Part shown: one piece after another, positions 31,791 to 40,418 of the stretch
Layout: every line of letters begins with the position of its first letter
How positions within the stretch are numbered: the first letter of the stretch is position 1
Assembly (NCBI GenBank): GCA_036499825.1
Contig: DASYCZ010000049.1
Span: forward strand, 248,001 to 312,000
Direction of reading: 5' to 3'
DNA: 64,000 nucleotides
DNA from: Paradevosia sp036499825
Lineage (GTDB): Bacteria > Pseudomonadota > Alphaproteobacteria > Rhizobiales > Devosiaceae
The notes under the pieces: model-generated
What the model saw: the letters and a program-made list of their open reading frames with translations, nothing else
The model's database searches: none
Told to the model about the DNA's origin: nothing
Position numbers and translations under genes: made by a program

Positions 31791-32441
31791 TCAGGTCGTC
31801 AGTGTCCGATGCAGCACGCCCTTGAGATGGCGGTCGAGCGCCTCGATGGCCTGGTCGACATTGCCCGCCTCGAGCGCGTCGATGACGGCCAGGTGCTCGC
31901 GCATCGACTGCACTGTATGGGCCGGCCCCACGGCATCGAGATTGTGCAACCGGATCAGATACATCTTCTCCGCCAGCCGGGCATAAACAAGGCTGATCTG
32001 CTCGTTTGCATAGACGTTGATGAAGCTTTCGTGGAACTCGCGCTCCAACTCCTTCACCGGCAGCCGATAGACCGCCATATCGTTCACGTCGCGTACGAAG
32101 CCGATGATGCGGTCGTGCTCCTTGCGCATCCGTGCGATCCACTCCCCCGTCACAGTCCCCGAAAACTTTCGCAACCCTTCCTTTTCGAGGAGACCGCGAA
32201 ACTGGAAAGTGTTCCCGACGAACTTCATGTCCGGGTAGAAAATCGTGATCCCTACCTTGCGCCGGACCTGAATCATGCCCTCGGCTTCCAGCAGCGTCGT
32301 CGTCTCGCGCATGGGCGACAGCGACATTCCCAGAATCTCGCCCAGTTCCTCCTGCTTCAGGGTCTGGCCCAGTTGCAGCCGGCCTTCGATCAGGGCTTCG
32401 AAGAAGGCATGATATCCCCTGTTGCCGATGCCGCTATACAA
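31791..32441 (-). CDS. GntR-family transcriptional regulator (FadR/FCD type)
   Basis: A 216-residue regulator. The N-terminal winged helix has LKQEELGEILGMSLSPMRET; the C-terminal FCD ligand domain contains the helical FHESFINVYANEQ region and ends REHLAVIDALEAGNVDQAIE. FCD regulators commonly bind sugar acids or carboxylates. The start is a TTG at 32441. It diverges from the sugar ABC transporter across 308 bases that carry an inverted repeat over a candidate promoter, so it probably controls that operon and itself. Confidence 0.9.
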   Translation of the reverse strand: MYSGIGNRGYHAFFEALIEGRLQLGQTLKQEELGEILGMSLSPMRETTTLLEAEGMIQVRRKVGITIFYPDMKFVGNTFQFRGLLEKEGLRKFSGTVTGEWIARMRKEHDRIIGFVRDVNDMAVYRLPVKELEREFHESFINVYANEQISLVYARLAEKMYLIRLHNLDAVGPAHTVQSMREHLAVIDALEAGNVDQAIEALDRHLKGVLHRTLTT

Positions 32442-32527
32442 ACTCGCCTCCCTGATCCGCCGCTTCTACCGTCGGCCGCCGGAAAAGTCATCTATCCACA
32501 GCTGTATTAACGTGCGCACATGACGCG

Positions 32528-32565
32528 TTGACAGATATTAATTGCCGCATATAAGTTCGCAATTA
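32528..32565 (+). promoter_or_regulatory. Promoter with overlapping inverted repeat before the sugar ABC operon
   Basis: The 308-base gap between the GntR gene and the importer is A+T-rich around here. TTGACA (32528-32533), 16 bases, then TATAAG (32550-32555) makes a good promoter. TAATTGC (32539-32545) and GCAATTA (32559-32565) are exact inverted repeats with a 13-base gap that straddles the -10 box, a fitting site for repression by the divergent GntR regulator. The rest of the gap shows nothing else. Confidence 0.55.
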
Positions 32566-32749
32566 CAGCAATAAATATATCTCAAAAGCGCTCAACGCTA
32601 GCGCAACGGAGGAACACCGGCCAAAACGGACGACGGTTTTGTGTCGGCGCCCGCATGTTTTCGTGAAGGAAATCGGCGGGATGTCGCAATCGATCACCTG
32701 AGGAAGCCGGAACACCGGCATCAGGACGAGATCTCGAGGGGAGGAACCA

Positions 32750-34060
32750 ATGACCGATACCACGATACTCAGCCAACCATGGTCGCGCCGCCGCGTGCTG
32801 GCCACCGCAGCCGGCGGCCTTGCCCTGGCCGCCGCCGGCAGCTTTCCGATGCCCGCCATCGCCCAGTCGCGCAAGCTGACCTACTGGGGCGGCCTGATCT
32901 TTTCAGATGCCGCCAACCAGATACTGACCGACGCCATCAACGCCTGGGGTGCAGCCAACGGCGTTGCCACCGAAGTGGTGATGATCAACCAGAACGAGAC
33001 CGTGCAGAAGGTCTCGGCGGCGGTCTCGTCCAACACCATGCCAGACGCGCTCGATCTTGGGCTCGACCTGCTCAACATCCTGACACGGCAGAACGTCTTT
33101 TCCACCGTCGACGATCTCTACACCAGGATTGGTGACGCCCAGGGCGGCTGGTACGATGGCGTGGCACGCGCCTCCGATACCGGCGGCGGACGCACCGGCA
33201 TTCCCTTTGGCGTCAACGGCAACCTGCTGTTGCGCCGCAAGGACCTGCTGGAGCCGGCCGGCTTCACCGACGCCCCCAAGACCTGGGAAGAACTGGTCAC
33301 CCAGGCCGCCGCCATCACCAAGTCGCCGGTCTCGGGTCTTGGCCTGGCCCTCTCCAATGTCGGCGACGCCAACGTCCAGATCAACGTGCTGCAATCCTAC
33401 GGCGCGCGCATCGCCGATGACGCGGGCAAGAAGGTCACCATCAAGTCCGACGAAATGCGGACCTATCTCACCTGGCTCAAGGACGCCTGGGACAAGGGGG
33501 TCTTCGCGCCCGGCAACACCACCTGGGATGGTGCCGGCGACAACCAGGCCTACCTCTCCGGCCAGGTCGGCTTCATCGCCAATACCGGCTCCGTCGGCAT
33601 CGCTGCCAAAAACGATGATCCCGATCTCTATGAGGGCAGCGCCTTCTCGCCGCTGCCGGCCGGCCCCAAGGGCACCGTATCGCCGGTGACACCGAACCTT
33701 CGCGCCATCACCAAGGCCAGCCCCATGCAGGACGAAGCCAAGGCACTCATCGAGCACCTGTCCGGCCCCGACTTCATGAACAGCTATTTCGACGTCGCCA
33801 TCTATGGTCCCGTTCTGAAAAGCCAGGAAAAGCTCAAAGCCTTCGATGGTGGCAATCCCATCCTGACAGGCCTTCTGGGCCTGGCCCAGACGGGCACCGC
33901 GCCGGCCTATCCGGATGTCTACAACGCTGCCTGGGCCGACATGTCATCGAACTTCATCATCCCCAAGATGTGCCAGCGCGTCGTCGTCGATGGCTGGGAT
34001 TTCGACCGTGCCATGGATGAGGCCCAGGCCGCCGGCCAGGCCATCTACGACAAATATTGA
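32750..34060 (+). CDS. Sugar ABC transporter substrate-binding protein (CUT1)
   Basis: A 436-residue periplasmic solute-binding protein, family 1. It has a twin-arginine-like signal (SRRRVLATAAGGLALAAAGS, cleavage after AIA), then KLTYWGGLIFSDAANQIL, a hinge region with IPFGVNGNLLLRRKDLL and GQVGFIANTG, as in CUT1 binding proteins. The ligand is unknown; the downstream mannonate dehydratase suggests an oligosaccharide of hexuronate. A GGGGAGG box precedes the ATG. It heads the operon with two permeases and uxuA. Confidence 0.93.
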   Translation: MTDTTILSQPWSRRRVLATAAGGLALAAAGSFPMPAIAQSRKLTYWGGLIFSDAANQILTDAINAWGAANGVATEVVMINQNETVQKVSAAVSSNTMPDALDLGLDLLNILTRQNVFSTVDDLYTRIGDAQGGWYDGVARASDTGGGRTGIPFGVNGNLLLRRKDLLEPAGFTDAPKTWEELVTQAAAITKSPVSGLGLALSNVGDANVQINVLQSYGARIADDAGKKVTIKSDEMRTYLTWLKDAWDKGVFAPGNTTWDGAGDNQAYLSGQVGFIANTGSVGIAAKNDDPDLYEGSAFSPLPAGPKGTVSPVTPNLRAITKASPMQDEAKALIEHLSGPDFMNSYFDVAIYGPVLKSQEKLKAFDGGNPILTGLLGLAQTGTAPAYPDVYNAAWADMSSNFIIPKMCQRVVVDGWDFDRAMDEAQAAGQAIYDKY

Positions 34061-34124
34061 TCGCCAGGTGACGTTTCCCTCGCGGGCCGGTGTCCGCGAG
34101 GCCCTCTCAGCGAACGGACCGACG

Positions 34125-35045
34125 ATGTCGATTGCCACCGAGACTGAACGAGCCCGCCGCCGGCGCCCTTTCCTTACCGGCGATCTGCGGCTGACACTGT
34201 TTGCCTACCTGCTGGTGGCGCCGGTAGTGCTGCTGATCCTGGGCCTTGTGGCCTATCCGTTCCTCTTCGCCATCTGGGTGTCCTTCACCGATATGGTGGT
34301 CGGCAGCACCGGCAATTTCATCGGCCTGCGCAATTTTCAGTATCTTGCCGGCACGCCCACCTTCTGGGCTGCCATCTGGAACACCGTCACCATCGTGGTC
34401 ATCTCCGATGGCCTGAAACTGCTCATCGGCCTGGGCCTCGCTCTGCTGGTGCATCAGTACATTCCGGGCCGCGGCATTTTCCGCTCTTTCCTGATGCTGC
34501 CCTGGGCCATGCCGGCCTTTGTGGCCTTCCTAACCTGGCGGGTGCTCTATCAGCCGATCGGCGGCGGCATCAATCTCATCCTCGTCCAGACCGGCATCCA
34601 TACCGAGGTCATCGACTGGCTCGGCCAGCGGGCCACCGCCATGGGCGCGGTGATCATCGCCTCGGTCTGGCGCGGCTTCCCCTTCTGGTTCGTCTCAATC
34701 CTCGCCGCCCTGCAATCGGTACCGCGCGAACTGCATGAGGCGGCGATCATGGATGGTGCCAACAGCTGGCAACGTTTCCTCAGCGTCACCCTGCCGGGCA
34801 TCACGCCCGTGCTCATCGTCACCACGCTGCTTTCCTCGATCTGGACCGCCAACGGCTTCGAGCATGTCTGGCTGCTGACCGCCGGCGGCCCGTCCGACGC
34901 CACCATGGTTTTCCCGGTCCTGGCCTATTTCGGCATGCAGACCCAACGCATCGGCGAGGCCGCCGCGGTCTCCGTCTACATGCTGCCTGTCCTGGGCATC
35001 CTCGTCATGCTCGCCACCTCGCTCATGCTGCGTGACGAAGACTGA
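34125..35045 (+). CDS. Sugar ABC transporter permease, MalF-type
   Basis: A 306-residue inner-membrane permease with six hydrophobic segments. The cytoplasmic EAA loop that docks the ATPase reads ELHEAAIMDGANSWQRFLSV, then TLPGITPVL. It starts at ATG 34125 (MSIATETERARRRR, a basic N-tail); the open frame begins earlier, inside the binding-protein gene. It is followed directly by the MalG-type permease, whose ATG overlaps its stop. Confidence 0.92.
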   Translation: MSIATETERARRRRPFLTGDLRLTLFAYLLVAPVVLLILGLVAYPFLFAIWVSFTDMVVGSTGNFIGLRNFQYLAGTPTFWAAIWNTVTIVVISDGLKLLIGLGLALLVHQYIPGRGIFRSFLMLPWAMPAFVAFLTWRVLYQPIGGGINLILVQTGIHTEVIDWLGQRATAMGAVIIASVWRGFPFWFVSILAALQSVPRELHEAAIMDGANSWQRFLSVTLPGITPVLIVTTLLSSIWTANGFEHVWLLTAGGPSDATMVFPVLAYFGMQTQRIGEAAAVSVYMLPVLGILVMLATSLMLRDED

Positions 35046-35899
35046 TGGCGTACGTTCTCCCGGCCAGTGCCCGCCGCCGCCTCATCGTCGGACGCATCCT
35101 CACCTATGCGGCGCTGATCATCGCCGTCCTGCTGGTTCTCTTCCCCATTTACTGGATGATCATCACCGCGCTGAAGCTGCCGCGCGATATCTACCGCGCC
35201 CCCTCGCTTTGGCCCCGCACCATTACGTTCGCCAATTTCCAGAAGCTCCTGGCCGGAGGCGACTTTCTGCTCGCCATCCGCAACAGTCTGATCGTCTCGA
35301 CCGTCGTCACGGTGATCTCGGTCGTCATCTCTTCCTTCGCCGCCTATTCGATGGTGCGCCTGCGCTACCGTTTTCGCGGCATCATCGGCCGGTTGATACT
35401 CTTCGCCTACCTCACGCCGGGATCACTGCTGTTCATTCCCCTTTCCATCATCATGGCACAGCTGCATCTCGGCAATTCCCTGGTCGGCCTCACTTTCGTC
35501 TACCTGACCTTCTCGCTGCCGCTCTCCACCTGGCTGCTGCAGGGCTACTTCCGCGGCGTGCCGCGCGAGCTTGAAGAGCAGGGTATGATCGACGGCCACT
35601 CCCGCCTCGGCGCCCTGCTCCATATCGTACTGCCGCTCTCGGGCCCCGGTCTCGCAGCCGTCGCCATCTTCACCTTCACGGGTGCCTGGAACGAGTTGCT
35701 GTTTGCCTTGGTGCTGATCACCTCCGAGAGTCAGCGTACCGCGCCGCTGGCCCTCAACTACCTCATCACCAGCGATGTCCTCCCCTGGGGACCGCTGATG
35801 GCCGGTGCCGTCATCTCCTCGGTGCCGCTGATGATCCTCTATTTCGTGGCCCAACGCTTCATGGTCGCCGGAATGACTGATGGCGGCGTCAAGGGCTGA
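35045..35899 (+). CDS. Sugar ABC transporter permease, MalG-type
   Basis: A 284-residue permease with six membrane segments; the EAA loop is PRELEEQGMIDGHSRLGALL followed by LPLSGPGLAA. The ATG shares a base with the stop of the upstream permease. No ATPase gene follows; the next gene is uxuA, 30 bases away. The importer must therefore borrow an ATPase (MsmK/UgpC type) from elsewhere, a known habit of CUT1 systems. Confidence 0.92.
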   Translation: MAYVLPASARRRLIVGRILTYAALIIAVLLVLFPIYWMIITALKLPRDIYRAPSLWPRTITFANFQKLLAGGDFLLAIRNSLIVSTVVTVISVVISSFAAYSMVRLRYRFRGIIGRLILFAYLTPGSLLFIPLSIIMAQLHLGNSLVGLTFVYLTFSLPLSTWLLQGYFRGVPRELEEQGMIDGHSRLGALLHIVLPLSGPGLAAVAIFTFTGAWNELLFALVLITSESQRTAPLALNYLITSDVLPWGPLMAGAVISSVPLMILYFVAQRFMVAGMTDGGVKG

Positions 35900-35929
35900 G
35901 CATCCATCCAAACTTGGGGAACTGAAAAC

Positions 35930-36976
35930 ATGAGTATCAGGATTGCTGTCGGCCAATTCCGCGACGACATCGACGACAAACTGCGCTTTGCCGCCCAGAT
36001 CGGAGCGACCGGCATCCAGATGAACAATCCATCCCTGCCGGGCGATGAACGCTGGGAGGAAAAGGACGTGCGCGCTTTGGTCGACCAGGTCGAAGCCGCC
36101 GGCCTCAAATTCGAGGCCATCGAGAACGTGCCCACGCACTTCTACCACAAGGCCATGCTCGGCCTTGAAGGCCGGGACCAGCAGATCGAGAACTATCAGA
36201 AGACCATCCGCGCCGTCGCCCGTGGCGGCGTGCCGGTGCTGGGCTATCATTTCATGCCCAACTCGGTTTGGACCACCAATCGCGGCACCACCCGCGGCGG
36301 CGCCGACGCCCGCCAGTTCGACATGGCCCTGGTCGATGCCCATGCGGGTGATCTGGAGGTTCTGCGCAGCTACATGCCGACGACCCTGGGCCGCGCCTCC
36401 TCCATGCCGCTTTTCGGCAAGGATGGTCCGGTGGTGACCGAGGAGCAGATGTGGGCCAACTACGAATATTTCATCAAGGCCGTCCTCCCGGTCGCCGAGG
36501 AGGAAGGCATCCGCCTCGCCCTGCATCCCGATGATCCGCCGGTGCCCATGCTCGGCGGCGTGGCCCGCCTGTTCTGGCGGCCGTCAGGCTTCAAAAAGGC
36601 CTATGATATCGCCGGCCGGTCGCCCGCCTGGGCGCTTGATCTCTGCCTCGGCTGCTGCTCGGAAATGGCCGGCGGCAAGGTCAACGTCACCGAGATGATC
36701 GAATATTTCGCCCCCAAGGGCGCCATCGCCTACATCCACTTCCGCGACGTAAAGGGCTCGGTCCCCGATTTCACCGAATGCTTTATCGGCGACGGCAATT
36801 TCGACCCCGCCGAAATCATCGCTCTGCTTGCGCGCACCGGCTTCGACGGCTTCCTGCTCGACGATCATGTCCCCAAGATGGAGGGCGACAGTCCCTGGAA
36901 CCACCGGGGCCGCGCCCATGCCATCGGCTACATGCAGGGCCTCATCCGCATGCTGGAATTCACCCACCGGGCCTGA
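35930..36976 (+). CDS. uxuA: Mannonate dehydratase
   Basis: UxuA removes water from D-mannonate to give 2-keto-3-deoxygluconate in hexuronate breakdown. The 348-residue TIM-barrel protein has HPDDPPVPMLGG (metal-binding His), CLGCCSEMAGG, AYIHFRDVKGS and the late DDHVPKMEGDSPWNHRGR, all typical of the family. It ends the importer operon. The downstream kinase and aldolase (kdgK, eda) are not in the window. Its presence supports uronate-type substrates for the importer and the GntR regulator. Confidence 0.92.
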   Translation: MSIRIAVGQFRDDIDDKLRFAAQIGATGIQMNNPSLPGDERWEEKDVRALVDQVEAAGLKFEAIENVPTHFYHKAMLGLEGRDQQIENYQKTIRAVARGGVPVLGYHFMPNSVWTTNRGTTRGGADARQFDMALVDAHAGDLEVLRSYMPTTLGRASSMPLFGKDGPVVTEEQMWANYEYFIKAVLPVAEEEGIRLALHPDDPPVPMLGGVARLFWRPSGFKKAYDIAGRSPAWALDLCLGCCSEMAGGKVNVTEMIEYFAPKGAIAYIHFRDVKGSVPDFTECFIGDGNFDPAEIIALLARTGFDGFLLDDHVPKMEGDSPWNHRGRAHAIGYMQGLIRMLEFTHRA

Positions 36977-37000
36977 TGACTTCGCTCCGTCCCCCTTAAT

Positions 37001-37073
37001 CCCTCCCCGCAAGGGAGGGGAAACCGGCAAACTCCGCGAACTCCAGCGCCGTCCCTCCCCGAGGTGGGGAGGG
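37001..37073. repeat. Dispersed palindromic repeat, copies 2a and 2b
   Basis: Two palindromic units lie between uxuA and murL: CCCTCCCCGCAAGGGAGGGG (37001-37020) and a second with arms CCCTCCCC/GGGGAGGG around GAGGT (37053-37073). Both belong by composition and arm sequence to the family at 2488, 43060 and 48593; the CTAGGGAGG tail is absent. Confidence 0.65.
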
Positions 37074-37163
37074 CGGTCACGCGGGAGACGGGTGGTGAAC
37101 CGTCAACATCGCGCCCCCACCTCCCCAGTTTCCAAATCACCGCCGAACCCCTATCTATCCACC

Positions 37164-38495
37164 ATGAGCGCCACCGTCTTTCACATCGAAAAACCCGAAT
37201 TCGACGCCCAGACCGGCATTGTCCGCTTCCATTATGGCCTGGCCGATCGCCGCTTCTGCGAAGGCCTGGAGCTTCCCGCCGGCGCCGATGCCGCCGCGGC
37301 CGATAGCCCGGCCTTTCGCAAGCTCCTCGGCCTCACCGCCATCGTTCTCGGCGTCAGCTACTTCAAACTGTTGGCCCCCCTCGATATCGCCGCCCCCGAA
37401 ATACCGCTGACCGCCGCCGAAACTGCTTTCGTGCTCGACGTCTACGAAAACGGCCTCGGTGAATTTTATGCCCGCAACAATCTGCAGCGCTTCGGCAAGC
37501 TGACGGTCGATGCCCCACTCGATACCACGGTGATCGCGCCCGTCACCCTGCCCGACCGGGCCCTTCTGCCCATCGGCGGTGGCAAGGACTCCCTCGTCAG
37601 CGTCGAACTGCTACAGGCGGCCGAAGTCGAATTCACCCCATTCGCCGTCAACCCCAAAGGGCCAATCCTTTCCAGCGTCGACAAGATCGGCAAGCCGCCG
37701 CTCTACATCACTCGCACGCTCGACAAGACCATGCTGCATCTGTCCAAGGAGCCCGGCTTCTACAACGGCCACGTGCCCTCGACGGCCATCAATTCCATGA
37801 TCGCAGCGCTCTGCGCCCTGTTGTTCGGCTACAACCGCATCGTGCTCTCCAATGAGCGCTCGGCCAGCGAGGGCAATGTCACCTTCGATGGCCGGGAAGC
37901 CAACCACCAGCATTCCAAGTCACTCGGCTTCGAGCGCCTCATCGCCGACGTGCTCGCAAATGCCACCGGCGGCGCGCTGCAATATTTCTCGCTGCTGCGT
38001 CCCTATTCCGAAGCCCGCATCGCCAGGCTCTTCGCTCGCGAGACGCGCTACGATCACGTCTTCTCCAGCTGTAACCGCAACTTCCGCCTGGCCGGGCACG
38101 ATGGCCCACTCTGGTGCGGCGAATGTCCGAAGTGCCACTTCGTCTTCCTGATTTTTGCGCCCGTCATGGACAAGGATCGCCTCGTCGGCATCTTCGGCCA
38201 GAACCTGCTCGCGCGCCCCGAGCATGAACATTCCTTCCGCGAATTGACTGGCCTCGCCGGCCAAAAACCCTGGGAATGCGTCGGCGAAATCCTCGAGGCC
38301 GCCGCCTGCCTCTACGAGCTGACCCACCGTCCGGAATGGGCCCGGGACGCCATCGTAGCTTCTCTCAAGGATGACCTGCTCTCCCAGTATGGCGCCGCGC
38401 GCTTGCAGACGGCTCTTGCGGATTTACTGGCCGACAGTCACGATCATCACATTCCCGCGGCGCTCGCCGAAAGGATCGCGTCCCATGCGCTTTGA
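37164..38495 (+). CDS. murL: UDP-MurNAc-L-Ala-L-Glu epimerase (MurL)
   Basis: MurL epimerises the terminal L-glutamate of UDP-MurNAc-L-Ala-L-Glu to D-glutamate using ATP; with MurD2 it replaces the usual MurI + MurD route. The 443-residue protein shows the family landmarks: ALLPIGGGKDSLVSVELL (PP-loop-like ATP motif, about residue 135), VLSNERSASEGN, NHQHSKS, HVFSSCNRNFRL and WCGECPKCHFVFLIF. They match my recollection of the Xanthomonas protein closely. The ATG at 37164 fits the family length. It overlaps murD2 by 11 bases, so the pair is coupled. Confidence 0.9.
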   Translation: MSATVFHIEKPEFDAQTGIVRFHYGLADRRFCEGLELPAGADAAAADSPAFRKLLGLTAIVLGVSYFKLLAPLDIAAPEIPLTAAETAFVLDVYENGLGEFYARNNLQRFGKLTVDAPLDTTVIAPVTLPDRALLPIGGGKDSLVSVELLQAAEVEFTPFAVNPKGPILSSVDKIGKPPLYITRTLDKTMLHLSKEPGFYNGHVPSTAINSMIAALCALLFGYNRIVLSNERSASEGNVTFDGREANHQHSKSLGFERLIADVLANATGGALQYFSLLRPYSEARIARLFARETRYDHVFSSCNRNFRLAGHDGPLWCGECPKCHFVFLIFAPVMDKDRLVGIFGQNLLARPEHEHSFRELTGLAGQKPWECVGEILEAAACLYELTHRPEWARDAIVASLKDDLLSQYGAARLQTALADLLADSHDHHIPAALAERIASHAL

Positions 38496-39783
38496 TGCGC
38501 CCGTGCTGCTCTATGGCGCCGGCCGTGAGGCCCGCTCCTCCCGCGCTTTCCTCAAGGCCAGGGCGCCCGGGCTCAAGGTCTATGTCACCGTCGACAGCGG
38601 TGCTGCCGACATCGACGATACCGAGATCATCCTCCCCGCCGATCTGCCTGACGCCATCGCGGCAAAAAAGTTCGCCACCATCATCAAGAGCCCTGGCGTT
38701 TCCCGTTACCGCCCGGTCTTCACCATGGCCCGCGAGGCCGGCATCGCCGTCACCTCCAACCTCAACCTTTGGGGCGAAACCTATCGCCAGGGTATTAGGG
38801 TCGTCGCCATCTCCGGCACCAAGGGCAAGTCCACCACCGCCACGCTCGTCCATCTCATGCTGGTCAATTCCGGCCTTGATGCAGGCCTCGCCGGTAATGT
38901 CGGCCTCGCCCCGCTGGAAATCGCCGACAAGCACAAACTCGTCGTGTTCGAGCTGTCATCCTACCAGACGGCCGACATGGCCTTCACGCCCGATATCGCC
39001 GCCATCACCAACCTCACGCCGGAGCACACCGACTGGCATCGCGATGTCGAGCATTACTATTCCGACAAGCTCAACCTCATCGACCGCGACACGCCCTTCC
39101 CGGTTGCCCTGGGCGAAGGCGCGCGCGACAATCCGCTGGTGCTGGCGGCCGTCCGCGACCGCAGCCGCATTCTCCCCTATCTGCCCCCCTTCATGGCGGA
39201 CCGTGTCACCTCGGCGGTGTCGCGCTCGCGCCTCAAGGGCGAGCACAATCTCGACAATGCCCGCCTCGCCGCACAGATCGCGCTCGCTGCCGGCGGCGAC
39301 ATCGAGGGTATCGTCAAGGGCATTGCCGCCTTCCAGCCCCTGCCGCATCGGCTGGAGGAACACCCCATCGGCGGCACGCTCTTCGTCGACGATTCCATCT
39401 CGACGACACCGGAGGCAACCAAGGCCGCGCTAGCCGCCTACCAGGGCCACCGCATCGCCTTGCTCGCCGGTGGCCACGAGCGCAACCAGGACTACACCGA
39501 ACTCGCTGGCCTCCTGCAGACGCGGGGCGTCACGGTTCTGGTCTGCCTGCCCGTGACCGGCGACCGCCTCGCCACCGCCGCCTATGCGGCGGCGCCCGAA
39601 GTTGAAGTGCTGGAAGCCGAAAGCCTCGATGTCGCCATGCAGGCGCTCTCTACCCGCCGCGCCCGCTTCGATGCCGTGATCCTGTCGCCGGGCGCGCCCA
39701 GCTACAACCAGTTCAAGAATTTCGAGGAACGCGGCGACCATTTCATCGCCCTGGCTCACCAGCTGTTCGGCCAGCCGGAATAG
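38485..39783 (+). CDS. murD2: UDP-MurNAc-L-alanine--L-glutamate ligase (MurD2)
   Basis: A Mur ligase (432 residues) that, in the MurL route, adds L-glutamate to UDP-MurNAc-L-alanine. The P-loop reads VVAISGTKGKSTTATLV (the MurD2/MurL-type GTKGKST rather than GTNGKT) at about residue 110; ELSSYQTADM, TNLTPEHTDWH and LKGEHNLDNARLAAQ follow in order. Early VLLYGAGREARSSRAFL is the N-terminal domain. Specificity for L- rather than D-Glu is inferred from the coupled murL gene. The stop lies 4 bases before the SMR transporter start. Confidence 0.88.
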   Translation: MRFDAPVLLYGAGREARSSRAFLKARAPGLKVYVTVDSGAADIDDTEIILPADLPDAIAAKKFATIIKSPGVSRYRPVFTMAREAGIAVTSNLNLWGETYRQGIRVVAISGTKGKSTTATLVHLMLVNSGLDAGLAGNVGLAPLEIADKHKLVVFELSSYQTADMAFTPDIAAITNLTPEHTDWHRDVEHYYSDKLNLIDRDTPFPVALGEGARDNPLVLAAVRDRSRILPYLPPFMADRVTSAVSRSRLKGEHNLDNARLAAQIALAAGGDIEGIVKGIAAFQPLPHRLEEHPIGGTLFVDDSISTTPEATKAALAAYQGHRIALLAGGHERNQDYTELAGLLQTRGVTVLVCLPVTGDRLATAAYAAAPEVEVLEAESLDVAMQALSTRRARFDAVILSPGAPSYNQFKNFEERGDHFIALAHQLFGQPE

Positions 39784-39787
39784 CACC

Positions 39788-40117
39788 ATGGCCTATGTCT
39801 ACCTGCTGATCGCCATTTGCGCCGAAGTCATCGCCACCTCGGCGCTCAAGGCCAGCAACAGCTTCACGGTGCTATGGCCTTCGGTGCTGGTCGCCATCGG
39901 CTACGTGGTGGCCTTCTTCTTCCTGTCCCTGACCCTGAGGACCATGCAGGTCGGCGTCGCCTACGCCATCTGGTCCGGGCTTGGCATCATAGCCGTCTCG
40001 GTGATCGCGTTCATCGTCTACAAACAGGTTCTCGACGCTCCCGCTATCATCGGCATGGTGCTCATCCTCGCCGGCGTCCTCGTCATCAACCTGTTCTCGA
40101 AAACCGCCGGCCACTAG
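39788..40117 (+). CDS. SMR-family small multidrug transporter
   Basis: A 109-residue four-helix protein of the small multidrug resistance family (EmrE-like), proton-coupled exporters of cationic compounds. The conserved Glu in helix 1 is visible in LIAICAEVIATSALKAS, and the YAIWSGLG segment in helix 3 is intact. It follows murD2 by 4 bases and is likely co-transcribed; a link to wall synthesis is not known. It could also belong to the guanidinium-exporting Gdx subgroup; I cannot decide. Confidence 0.92.
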   Translation: MAYVYLLIAICAEVIATSALKASNSFTVLWPSVLVAIGYVVAFFFLSLTLRTMQVGVAYAIWSGLGIIAVSVIAFIVYKQVLDAPAIIGMVLILAGVLVINLFSKTAGH

Positions 40118-40161
40118 CCCCGAGCCCACGTACAAGCTCGATCTGGAGAAAGATAGGCTGT

Positions 40162-40380
40162 CTAAGCCTTCTTGCTCAACCGCGCCTTCACCGCCAGTTG
40201 CGCCAGGATCGAGACATTGGCAACCTCGGAGTTGTGGGCCGCCGCCAGGCTGCTCGCCAGGCCGCGACCATCCGACAGGTGGCCCTGGGCCATGGTGCGG
40301 CGCTTGGTGTTGACCACCTGCATCGCCTCATAGGCGGAAGGCTTGGTATACCAACCCATGGTGCGTTTCGCGATCTGCAT
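40162..40380 (-). CDS. Small hypothetical protein
   Basis: A 72-residue basic protein, starting MQIAKRTMGWYTKPSAYEAM, with a repetitive-looking Ala/Ser-rich helix (GRGLASSLAAAHNSEVANVS). No family recognised. The frame is clean with normal codon use and a modest GGTGG box. It lies between the SMR gene and mce and runs towards the SMR gene. Confidence 0.5.
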   Translation of the reverse strand: MQIAKRTMGWYTKPSAYEAMQVVNTKRRTMAQGHLSDGRGLASSLAAAHNSEVANVSILAQLAVKARLSKKA

Positions 40381-40418
40381 ACCACCAACTATGCGGAACG
40401 CCCCTTAACGAAAGGTAT

